NCBI GenBank assembly: GCA_035651155.1
Contig: DASRGG010000027.1
Span: forward strand, 1 to 64,000
Reading direction: 5' to 3'
Origin: CF-39 sp035651155
GTDB taxonomy: Bacteria; Chloroflexota; Limnocylindria; P2-11E
DNA: 64,000 bases
Position 1 is the stretch's first letter, and the number at the start of each line of letters is the position of its first letter. The position numbers and the translations under genes were made by a program. Shown piece by piece: positions 23,128-31,019 of this stretch. The notes under the pieces were generated by a model. The model did not search any database. It was not told the origin of the DNA and saw only the letters and a list, made by a program, of their open reading frames with translations.

Positions 23128-24016
23128 GTCGCGGCGCGGACCCGGTGAAGAGATCCGCGGCGTCCTCACGGAAGCGGGCGAGCGCCGCGAGGTGGTCGCC
23201 GAGCGCGGCATAGCCGGCGCCCATCGTGTTCAGCTCGAGATGCGTCATGCCGAGTGCCTGGAACCCACGCGCGCGGCTGACCCACTCGTCGGGCGTGCGC
23301 TTCGCGAAGACGACCCGCCCTTCGATCGGGAACGTCTCGGGATCGCGCCCGGCGTCGCGAAGGTGGTCGCGGAAGCGCGCGATGCGCTCCGGCCCGTCGC
23401 CGTCGGGTTGCGCGAAGGTGAACCAGCCGTCGCCGATCCGCGCGATGCGCTTCACGGCGTCCTCGGCGCTGCCGCCCATCCAGATCGGGATCGGGCGCTG
23501 CACGGGCAGCGGTCTGATCCCGGCGCGGTCGATGCGGTGGAACTTCCCGGTGTAGTCGACGACCTCGTTCGTGAAGAGCAGGCGCAGCACCTTGATCTGC
23601 TCGCCGTACCGCTTCGCCCGGTCGTCGAACCGCGCACCGAGACCGGCGAACTCCACGTCGTTCCACCCGAGCCCGACGCCGAGACGCGTCCGTCCGCTCG
23701 CGAGCACGTCCAGCGACGCCGCCTGCTTCGCGACGAGCGCGGTCTGGCGTTGCGGGAGGATGACGACGGAGGGCGCGACCTCGAGGCGCGTCGTCCACGC
23801 CGCGATGAACGAGAGCAGCACGAAGACCTCGTGGAAGAGCGACGTCGCGTCGTAGGCGCCCTTCCAGTCCGGACGCGACCTGCGGTCGGCGCCGAGCACG
23901 TGGTCGTACGCCACGAGGTGCGCGTAGCCGAGCTGCTCGACGCCCTGCGCGTACTCGCGGATGGCCCCGGGATCCGTCCCGCTCTCGAGCTGAGGAAATA
24001 CGACGCCGACGCGCAC
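23114..24016 (-). CDS. LLM-class F420-dependent oxidoreductase, second copy
   Basis: A 300-aa luciferase-like oxidoreductase: VRVGVVFPQLE at the start, VAYDHVLGADRR, VFVLLSFIAAWTTRLEVAPSVVILPQRQTAL broken by typical barrel turns, GVGLGWNDVEFAGLG and IPIWMGGSAEDAVKRIARIGDGWF. The architecture resembles TIGR03619-type F420-dependent enzymes. It is only distantly similar to the LLM gene at 4998. GTG 24016 is chosen as the start because the barrel begins there and GATACT ends 6 nt upstream. Substrate unknown. Confidence 0.88.
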   Translation of the reverse strand: MRVGVVFPQLESGTDPGAIREYAQGVEQLGYAHLVAYDHVLGADRRSRPDWKGAYDATSLFHEVFVLLSFIAAWTTRLEVAPSVVILPQRQTALVAKQAASLDVLASGRTRLGVGLGWNDVEFAGLGARFDDRAKRYGEQIKVLRLLFTNEVVDYTGKFHRIDRAGIRPLPVQRPIPIWMGGSAEDAVKRIARIGDGWFTFAQPDGDGPERIARFRDHLRDAGRDPETFPIEGRVVFAKRTPDEWVSRARGFQALGMTHLELNTMGAGYAALGDHLAALARFREDAADLFTGSAPRPTAS

Positions 24017-24114
24017 GCTCCGAGTATCCACCGGCGTGCGGATCGTCGAGCGGCGGACGTGCGAGCCGGACGAGCCGGGAAGGCGCATCCGGGGGCAATA
24101 CCATTGGCCGTGAG

Positions 24115-25305
24115 ATGCGTCCGCTCGCGCGCCGCATGGGGCGGCTCGGCACCGAGACGGCGTTCGAGGTGCTCGCGCGCGCACGCGCCCTGGAGGCGCA
24201 GGGCCGGCACGTCGTGCATCTCGAGATCGGCGAGCCCGACTTCGACACGCCGAAGCCGATCGCCGCCGCCGGCGTCGCCGCGATCGAGCGCGGCGAGACG
24301 CACTACACGCCCTCCGCGGGCGTGCCCGAGCTGCGCGAGGCGATCGCCGCGCACCTCAAACGGACGCGCGGTCTCGGGTACGACGCGTCGCAGGTCATCG
24401 TCGCGCCAGGCGCGAAGCCGATCATGTTCTACGCGATCCTCGCGCTCGTCGAAGGCGGCGACGAGGCGATCTACCCCGATCCGGGTTTCCCGATCTACGC
24501 CTCGATGATCGGCTTCGCCGGCGGCACCCCCGTCCCCCTCCCGCTGCGCGAGGAGAACGACTTCGCCCCCGATCTCGACGAGCTCCGCCGCATGGTCACG
24601 CCGAAGACGAAGCTCATCATCCTCAACAGCCCGCACAATCCCACCGGCGGCGCGCTCTCGCAAGAGGCTGTCCGCGAGATAGCGCGGATCGCGCGCGGCA
24701 ACGACATCTGGGTGCTGTCGGACGAGATCTACGCGGACCTGCTCTACGAGGGCCGCCACGTCACGATCGGGCGCGAGGACGGGATGCTCGAGCGGACGAT
24801 CGTGCTCGACGGCTTCAGCAAGACGTTCGCGATGACCGGCTGGCGACTCGGCTACGGCGCGTTCCCGAAGCCGCTCGTCGATCCGGTGACGAAGCTCGTG
24901 ACCAACTCGGTCTCGTGCACCGCGACCTTCACGCAGCGCGCGGGGATCGCCGCGCTGACGCGGCGCCCGCCCGAGGTCGACGCGATGGTCGCCGCGTTCC
25001 GCACGCGCCGCGACGTCGTCGTGGCCGGTCTGAACGAGATCGAGGGGATCAGCTGCCGGAGGCCCAGCGGCGCGTTCTACGTGTTCCCGAACGTCACCAA
25101 GCTCGGCCTCGGCAACGCGGCGACGGTCGCGAGCCGGCTGCTCAACGAGGCGGGCGTCGCCTGTCTCGCCGGGACCGCGTTCGGCGCCGCGGGCGAAGGA
25201 CACCTCCGCCTCTCGTACGCGAACTCGCTCGAGAACCTGCAGCTCGCCGTCCAGCGGATGCGCGAGTGGGTCCGCAGCGCGCGCTCCACGCCGGTCCGCT
25301 CCTAG
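24115..25305 (+). CDS. class I/II pyridoxal-phosphate aminotransferase
   Basis: A 396-aa fold-type I aminotransferase of the AspC subgroup. It shows HLEIGEPDFDTPKPI, the Tyr-containing THYTPSAGVPELREAIA, NSPHNPTGG, the cofactor Asp-x-x-Tyr in SDEIYADLLY, the PLP Lys in DGFSKTFAMTGWRLGY, and a C-terminal carboxylate-binding Arg in GHLRLSYA. The amino donor is probably aspartate, alanine or an aromatic amino acid. ATG 24115 lies 10 nt after TACCAT (24099-24104). It converges on tetR, with an operator box between the two stops. Confidence 0.92.
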   Translation: MRPLARRMGRLGTETAFEVLARARALEAQGRHVVHLEIGEPDFDTPKPIAAAGVAAIERGETHYTPSAGVPELREAIAAHLKRTRGLGYDASQVIVAPGAKPIMFYAILALVEGGDEAIYPDPGFPIYASMIGFAGGTPVPLPLREENDFAPDLDELRRMVTPKTKLIILNSPHNPTGGALSQEAVREIARIARGNDIWVLSDEIYADLLYEGRHVTIGREDGMLERTIVLDGFSKTFAMTGWRLGYGAFPKPLVDPVTKLVTNSVSCTATFTQRAGIAALTRRPPEVDAMVAAFRTRRDVVVAGLNEIEGISCRRPSGAFYVFPNVTKLGLGNAATVASRLLNEAGVACLAGTAFGAAGEGHLRLSYANSLENLQLAVQRMREWVRSARSTPVRS

Positions 25306-25317
25306 GCGGGGGTTTCC

Positions 25318-25331
25318 TTACCGGTCGGTAA
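25318..25331. promoter_or_regulatory. TetR-type operator box 1 (3' side of tetR)
   Basis: TTACCGGTCGGTAA, a TTACC/GGTAA inverted repeat with a 4-nt centre. It lies between the stop codons of the aminotransferase and tetR, with a partial repeat (TTAACCGGTC) right after it. Thirteen of its 14 bases recur in the tetR promoter. Confidence 0.6.
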
Positions 25332-25341
25332 GTTAACCGGT

Positions 25342-25926
25342 CTAGACGCCGATCCCGTCGAACACCAGACCGACCACGTCCGACGCGAGCTGCTGCGCCG
25401 CACGACCTCCCGGTAGCGGGTCGCGGCTCGTCCACGGATCGAGCAGGTTCAGCAGCGCCTGGGTCGCGAAGGCGGTGTCGAGCTGCCGCAGCTCGCCGGC
25501 CTGCACGCCGTCGTCGAGGATCTGCTGCAGCGGCGAGAAGAAGTGGCGGAAGAACGCGCTGCGCGCCTGGCTCGTCTGATCGACCGTCAGCGTGACCCCG
25601 CCCTCACGCAGGAGGCGCGGTCCCGTGCAGCGCGCGCCGACGAGGAACGCGAGGGCCGAGACGAGTCGCTCGCGCGCCCGGCCGCCGCGGCGCGCCGCCG
25701 TGCGGAGCCCCGCCCCGTGCTCCTCGAGGACGCTGCAGACCACCGCGGTGAAGAGCGCGCTCTTGTCCGGGAAGTAGTAGTAGACCGTCGGCTTCGTCAC
25801 CGAGGCCTCGCGCGCGATGTCGTCGAGCGACGCGCCGTGGACGCCGCGCTCGCCCCAGAGCCGGTCCGCGGCCTGGATCAGCCGCTCACGCGTAGACGAC
25901 CGTCCGCCTTGGCGCTTTGCCGGCAC
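25342..25926 (-). CDS. TetR/AcrR-family transcriptional repressor
   Basis: A 194-aa regulator. The N-terminal helix-turn-helix shows RERLIQAADRLWGERGVHGASLDDIAREASVTKPTVYYYFPDK broken only by normal turns, and the C-terminal ligand/dimer domain resembles TetR_C_33-type proteins (LNLLDPWTSRDPL region). The start GTG 25926 is supported by TAGAAT ending 7 nt upstream. The operator TACCGGTCGGTAA directly abuts that -10 box, so autorepression is almost certain. A second identical operator sits just past its 3' end. Targets other than itself are not obvious. Confidence 0.92.
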   Translation of the reverse strand: MPAKRQGGRSSTRERLIQAADRLWGERGVHGASLDDIAREASVTKPTVYYYFPDKSALFTAVVCSVLEEHGAGLRTAARRGGRARERLVSALAFLVGARCTGPRLLREGGVTLTVDQTSQARSAFFRHFFSPLQQILDDGVQAGELRQLDTAFATQALLNLLDPWTSRDPLPGGRAAQQLASDVVGLVFDGIGV

Positions 25927-25933
25927 GACGAGA

Positions 25934-25954
25934 ATTCTACCTACCGGTCGGTAA
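25934..25954 (-). promoter_or_regulatory. tetR promoter and operator box 2
   Basis: On the minus strand TAGAAT (25934-25939) ends 7 nt before GTG 25926. One base upstream, plus-strand CTACCGGTCGGTAA (25941-25954) repeats 13 of 14 bases of box 1. A bound repressor would cover the -10/-35 spacer. Confidence 0.65.
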
Positions 25955-26203
25955 AGGGGAGGTACCCGCCTGCGACCGATTTCGGTGCGCGCGCCGCGAT
26001 CACGGACCCGCCACGCCACAGACCGATCGCTCGCGCGCCGCGATCGACGTCGCGATCGCGCTCCACGGCGTGCTCGATTCGTTCGCGCCGAGGGAGCTCT
26101 GCGCGTGGCCGAAAGAGATGCGCGTGCGCGCGCGAGGCGCCGCTCCGCGAACGCGTGACCGTTGCGAGGGATACAGACACGAGCGGGATATCGTGGGACG
26201 GCC

Positions 26204-29200
26204 GTGCAGGACCAGCTCCAGGAGCGCAGACTCGTCACCGTCCTCTTCGCCGACTTCGCGGGCTTCACGCAGCTCGCCGATCAAATGGACCCCGAGGAGC
26301 TGCAGGTCCTCGTGTCCGGCATCTTCGAGGACCTCGCCGAAGAGGCGATCCGAAACGACGGAACGATCGAGAAGTTCATCGGCGACGCGGTCTTCGTGAT
26401 CTTCGGGGCACCGGTCGCGCACGAGGACGATCCGCAGCGCGCGCTGCGCACGGCGCTCGCGATGCAGCGCGTGTTCGCCGACCACGTCGCGCGCGTGAAG
26501 AAGGAGCGCGGCGTCGAGCTCGGGCTCCGCATCGGCATCCACACCGGGATGGTGGTCGCGGGCGCGGTGCGCTCGGTGGCCGAGTACGGCGTGATGGGCG
26601 ACACCGTGAACACCGCGTCGCGCATCCAGACCGCGGCCGGCCCCGGCGAGACCTACGTCTCGCACACGACGTTCCGTCTCACGAACCGCGAGTTCAGCTT
26701 CCGCGAGGTCGGACCGATCGAGCTCAAGGGCAAGGACAAGCCCGTCCTCGTGTACGCGCTCACCGGCGAGCGCACCGACGTACGTCCCGCCATCGACGTC
26801 GCGGCGCCGCTCGTCGGACGATGGATGGAGCTGTCCCGGCTCGATCTCGCGTACCAGTCGTCGCGCCTCGGTCACACCGAGGTCGTGCTCATCGCGGGCG
26901 AGCCCGGCATCGGGAAGAGCCGGCTGCTCTCGGAGTTCATCGGCCTCGCGACGGCGTCGGAGGACGGCGCGAACGCGCCCGAGGCGCCACGCGTGCTCCG
27001 ATGGACCTTCTCGCGCGTGAACCAGCGGAGCTACGCCGGGTTCATCGAGCCGCTGCTCGTGGAGCTGCGCATCGACACGACCGCGCGGAACGCGCAGGAG
27101 GTCCTCGCCGAGCGGCTCGAGGGGCTCGGATTCGCGAACCCCCTGATGGTCTCCCCGGTGCTCGCGCAGTTCCTCCACCTCCCCGGCGCGCCGGAGCCCG
27201 CGAGCGATTCGGAGGAGTGGCGCCGCTCGATGTTCATCGTCGTGTACGACGTCATCGCCGCGCTCGCGCGCCAGCGTCCGCTGCTCTACGTGCTCGAGGA
27301 CCTGCACTTCGCGGACGCGGCCTCGCTCGATCTCCTCTGGTTCCTCGCGTCACGCGCCTCGCGCGTGCCGCTCTTGTTCCTGCTCGCGCAGCGCATGGGC
27401 CCCGGTACGCCGGAGCCGAAGCCGTCGCGCACGAACTTCACGCAGCTCGTGCTCGAGCCGCTGTCCGACGAGGAGGCGGCGCGGATCGTCGAGGCGACCT
27501 TCGACTGGATGCCCGACGAGCTGCGCGACCGCATCGTCGCGCGGGCCGGCGGCAACCCCTTCTTCATCGAGGAGTCGCTCCGTTCGCTCGTCGAGTCCGG
27601 CGCGGTGCAGCGGGACGAGACCGGCGAGTGGCGGCTGCGCGACCGGCCGTCGATGCTCGAGGTGCCGACGACGCTCCACGCCGTGGTCGCGGCGCGCATC
27701 GACCGGCTGCAGCCGAGCGCGCGCGAGTGCATCCAGCTCGCGTCGGTCATCGGCCAGCGCTTCGGCGCGCGGGTGCTGCGCGAGGCGGGCGGCAATCGCC
27801 TCGCGGACGCCGTCGACCAGCTCATCGCCGCCGATCTCGTGCTCGAGGCCGCGCCGGGCGAGCGCCGCGAGGGGCGCTATCGCTTCAAGCACGCGGTCGT
27901 GCAGGAGGTCGCCTACAACACGCTGCTGGTGCGCCGGCGCGCGGAGATGCATCGTCGCGTGGCCGAGGCGTACGAGACCGTGCTCACCGAGACCGAGCTG
28001 CGCGAGTTCTACCCCGCTCTGGCGCATCACTACCTCCTCGCCGACGTGCCGGACAAGGCGGTGGAGTACTCGTGGAAGGCGGCGCAGCGCGCGACCGCCA
28101 TCCACGCGTACGTCGAGGCGCTGCGCTTCGCGGAGCAGGCGCTCGAGCTCTTCGAGAAGCTCGGGAAGATCGAACAGGCCGTCGACGCGCTCTACCTCAT
28201 CGCGCGCATCCGCCGCTATCGCGGCGAGAACGACGGCGCGCTCGCGGCGTACGAGCGCGCGCTCGCGCTGCTCGAGGAGCGCGATCCGAAGGCGCCGGGC
28301 GTCGCGACGCTGCTCGCGCACATGGCCGAGCTGTGCACGCGCTGGGACGCGAAGCACCCCGATCTGCAAGGCCTCATCGACCGCGGGCTCGCGATCGTCG
28401 ACGGCCAGCGCAATCGCGACAAGGTGCTCCTGCTCGCGGCGAAGGCCTTCATGGCGCGGAAGGGGCCGAAGCCGACCGAGGCGGATTGGGAGGCATCCCT
28501 CGTGACGGCCAAGGAGGCGCTCGGGATCGCCGAGGAGCTGGGCCTGCTACGCGAGGTGAGCCTCTGCCTCGACGCCGTCGGCTACGCGTACGGCGAGCTC
28601 GGCAACTTCCGCGAGTCGTACCGGCAGAACCAGCGGCGCCTGCCGATCGCGAAGTCGCTCCAGGACAGCGACGAGCTCATCGACGCGCACACCATGGTGG
28701 CGGTCGCCTCGCTCGTCCTCGGCAGCTTCCAAGAGGTGCTCGAGAACGCGGTCGCGGCGTCCGAGATCGCGGCCGAGACCGAGAAGCCGCGCCTCGCGGC
28801 GCAGGCGCTGCAGGTCGAGACGCTCGCGCGGCTCCTCTCGGGCGATTTCGCCGGGACGATCGAGGCCGCGGCCCGCCGCGATCGCATCCTGCCCTCGATC
28901 AAGGGGCACAACGCGCTCGCGCTCGCGAGCGCCGCGGCTGCGGCGATGATGCTGCCCGAAGAGAAGACCATGCGGGAGCGTCTCGTCGAGCTCGAGGCGG
29001 GCCCGGTCGACATCGCCGCATGCGATTTTCTGACGGCGGTCTACGGCTTTCGCGAGGCCGAGTCGGCCTACCGCGCGATCCGCAGCGCCGGCTATCCGAG
29101 GAGCGCGGTGGACGTCGTGCTCATCGGCCCGCTCGTGGTCCTCGCCGCGGCACGCTGGCGCATCGAGGACCCGGCGTTCGCCGAGCGCATCGAGCGTGCG

Positions 29201-29503
29201 GTCGAACGCAGCGGACACGCGCGGGGCCGCGCGCTGCTCGTCCACGCGGAGGGGATCGTCGCGCAGCAGGCCGGCGAGCACACCAAGGCGTCGAAGCTCC
29301 TGTTCGACGCGGTCCAGTCGTTCGCGACGCTCCGGCTCGACTACGAACGGGCGGTCGCCCTCGCCGACCTCGCACGCTCGCTCCGCGAGACCGGGCGCCG
29401 CGATCAGGCCGGGACGTTCTGCGACGAGGCGAGGGCCATCGCCGAGCGCCTGCACGCCGCGGCGCTGCGACTCGCCATCGATCAGGTCGCGGTCACGGCC
29501 TGA
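26204..29503 (+). CDS. class III nucleotide cyclase - AAA ATPase - TPR signalling protein
   Basis: A 1099-aa multidomain protein. Residues 5-185 form a class III adenylate/guanylate cyclase domain: metal Asp17 in LFADFAGFT, Asp61 in KFIGDAVF, and the transition-state Asn/Arg pair in GDTVNTASRIQ. A predicted AAA-type NTPase follows (Walker A GEPGIGKSR, Walker B LYVLEDLHFAD, around residues 205-500). The remaining 550 residues are helical repeats of TPR type. This layout is common in Actinobacteria, Chloroflexi and Myxococcales. The catalytic residues look intact, so cAMP production is plausible. GTG 26204 is chosen because homology begins there. TATCGT lies 9 nt upstream. Confidence 0.9.
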   Translation: MQDQLQERRLVTVLFADFAGFTQLADQMDPEELQVLVSGIFEDLAEEAIRNDGTIEKFIGDAVFVIFGAPVAHEDDPQRALRTALAMQRVFADHVARVKKERGVELGLRIGIHTGMVVAGAVRSVAEYGVMGDTVNTASRIQTAAGPGETYVSHTTFRLTNREFSFREVGPIELKGKDKPVLVYALTGERTDVRPAIDVAAPLVGRWMELSRLDLAYQSSRLGHTEVVLIAGEPGIGKSRLLSEFIGLATASEDGANAPEAPRVLRWTFSRVNQRSYAGFIEPLLVELRIDTTARNAQEVLAERLEGLGFANPLMVSPVLAQFLHLPGAPEPASDSEEWRRSMFIVVYDVIAALARQRPLLYVLEDLHFADAASLDLLWFLASRASRVPLLFLLAQRMGPGTPEPKPSRTNFTQLVLEPLSDEEAARIVEATFDWMPDELRDRIVARAGGNPFFIEESLRSLVESGAVQRDETGEWRLRDRPSMLEVPTTLHAVVAARIDRLQPSARECIQLASVIGQRFGARVLREAGGNRLADAVDQLIAADLVLEAAPGERREGRYRFKHAVVQEVAYNTLLVRRRAEMHRRVAEAYETVLTETELREFYPALAHHYLLADVPDKAVEYSWKAAQRATAIHAYVEALRFAEQALELFEKLGKIEQAVDALYLIARIRRYRGENDGALAAYERALALLEERDPKAPGVATLLAHMAELCTRWDAKHPDLQGLIDRGLAIVDGQRNRDKVLLLAAKAFMARKGPKPTEADWEASLVTAKEALGIAEELGLLREVSLCLDAVGYAYGELGNFRESYRQNQRRLPIAKSLQDSDELIDAHTMVAVASLVLGSFQEVLENAVAASEIAAETEKPRLAAQALQVETLARLLSGDFAGTIEAAARRDRILPSIKGHNALALASAAAAAMMLPEEKTMRERLVELEAGPVDIAACDFLTAVYGFREAESAYRAIRSAGYPRSAVDVVLIGPLVVLAAARWRIEDPAFAERIERAVERSGHARGRALLVHAEGIVAQQAGEHTKASKLLFDAVQSFATLRLDYERAVALADLARSLRETGRRDQAGTFCDEARAIAERLHAAALRLAIDQVAVTA

Positions 29504-29603
29504 CGCCGGACGCGACCGCCCGCCGCAGGCTCCTCACCTTCGCGTGAGATGCGCGCGGCGCGACCTATCGACGCGCGCGTGCCGGTCCTCGAGCGGCCGA
29601 TCG

Positions 29604-31019
29604 CTAGGCCAGCGCGCGGCGGAGCGCGCTTCGCGCGGCATGGAACCCGCACATCCCGTGGACGCCGCCGCCCGGCGGCGTCGCCGCGCTGCAGAGCGTG
29701 ATGTCGCGCGCGCTCGTCGCGTAGGGGTCGAGCGCGACGCGCGGGCGCATGAGCAGCTGGAGCCCGGCGTGCGAGCCGTTCGCGATGTCGCCGCCGAGGT
29801 CGTTCGCGTTCGCGCGCTCGATGTCCGCCGGTGTGGTCACGTGACGCGCGAGCACGCGGTCGCGGAAGCCCGGCGCGAAGCGCTCGAGCTGCGCCTCGAT
29901 GCGCGCGGTCATGTCCACGCCCGATCCGTTCGGGACGTGGCAGTACGCCCAGACGGTCTGCTTCCCCGCCGGCGCGCGCGTGCCGTCGAAGAGGCTCTGC
30001 TGGCCGACGAGGACGAAGGGACGCTCCGGGTGCTGTCCGCGCCAGACCGCGCGCTCGCCCGCGGCGATCTCGTCGTAGCCGCCGCCGAGGTGGACGGTGC
30101 CGGCGCGAAGGCACTCCGTGGCGCGCCAGGGGATCGGCCCATCCAGCGCGTAGTCCACTTTGAAGACGCCGGGTCCGCGGCGGTACCGGCGGAGCGCGCG
30201 CCGGTATCCCGGCGAGAGCCGGTCGGCCGCGATGAGGTCGAGCTGCGCCGGGGACGTGTCGAAGAGATAGGCGCCCGCCGTCGGGACGTCCGAGAGCTCC
30301 TGCACCCGGTGTCCCGTGACGACCACCCCACCGAGCGCGCGCAGGTACGACGCGAGCGCGGCCGCGATCGCCCCCGAGCCGCCGCGCGCGATGGGCCAGC
30401 CCACCGCGTGTGCCGCCGAGCCGAGGAGCAGCGCGGCCGACGCGCTGAACGGCGCCTCGAGCGGCAGCAAGGAGTGCGCGGCGATCCCGGCGAGGAGCGC
30501 GGGGGCGCGAGGGTCGCGGAAGCGCGACACGAGCGAGCGCGCGGAGCGCATCGCGTCGAAGCCGAAGCGCGCCAGCAGGAGCGGATGGCGCGGCAGGTGC
30601 GCGAGCGGACCGAGGACCTCGTCGTAGAGATCGCTCCACGAGCCGACGAGCGGAGACATGAGGGCGGCGTACGCCGCGCCGTCGCGGCCGAGCGCGCGGA
30701 CGGCGTCGTCGAGCGATCGCTCGAGGAGAACCGCCGTGCCGTCGTCGAAGGGATGCGCGAGCGGCGCCGCAGGATGGATCCAGCGGAGACCGTGCTCAGC
30801 GAGCCGCATGGTCCGAAAGAACGGCGATGCCGCGGCCATCGGATGGAACGCCGAGCAGACGTCGTGGACGAATCCGGGGAGCGTCAGCTCCGCGGAGCGC
30901 GCGCCTCCACCGATGTCGTCGTTCGCCTCGTAGACCGTGACGCTCTTGCCGGCCCGCGCGATCTGGATCGCCGCGGCGAGGCCGTTCGGCCCGGAGCCGA
31001 CGACGACCGCATCAGGCAC
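29604..31019 (-). CDS. phytoene dehydrogenase-like FAD oxidoreductase (PYROXD2-like)
   Basis: A 471-aa flavoprotein: the dinucleotide-binding GSGPNGLAAAIQIARAGKSVTVYEAND at the N-terminus, then IGGGARSAELTLPGF, and the FAD-closing TPPGGGVHGMCGFHAARSALR at the C-terminus. It belongs to the CrtI/PYROXD2 amine-oxidase-like group, but no carotenoid genes are nearby, so a carotenoid role is unlikely. ATG 31019 overlaps the 3' end of the S9 peptidase by 8 nt, making it the last gene of the 35371-29604 minus-strand operon. Confidence 0.9.
   Translation of the reverse strand: MPDAVVVGSGPNGLAAAIQIARAGKSVTVYEANDDIGGGARSAELTLPGFVHDVCSAFHPMAAASPFFRTMRLAEHGLRWIHPAAPLAHPFDDGTAVLLERSLDDAVRALGRDGAAYAALMSPLVGSWSDLYDEVLGPLAHLPRHPLLLARFGFDAMRSARSLVSRFRDPRAPALLAGIAAHSLLPLEAPFSASAALLLGSAAHAVGWPIARGGSGAIAAALASYLRALGGVVVTGHRVQELSDVPTAGAYLFDTSPAQLDLIAADRLSPGYRRALRRYRRGPGVFKVDYALDGPIPWRATECLRAGTVHLGGGYDEIAAGERAVWRGQHPERPFVLVGQQSLFDGTRAPAGKQTVWAYCHVPNGSGVDMTARIEAQLERFAPGFRDRVLARHVTTPADIERANANDLGGDIANGSHAGLQLLMRPRVALDPYATSARDITLCSAATPPGGGVHGMCGFHAARSALRRALA

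Noticed and set aside
29604..31019. Carotenoid biosynthesis locus based on the CrtI-like protein
   Set aside because: No phytoene synthase or other carotenoid gene is near. The protein fits the general PYROXD2-like group better.
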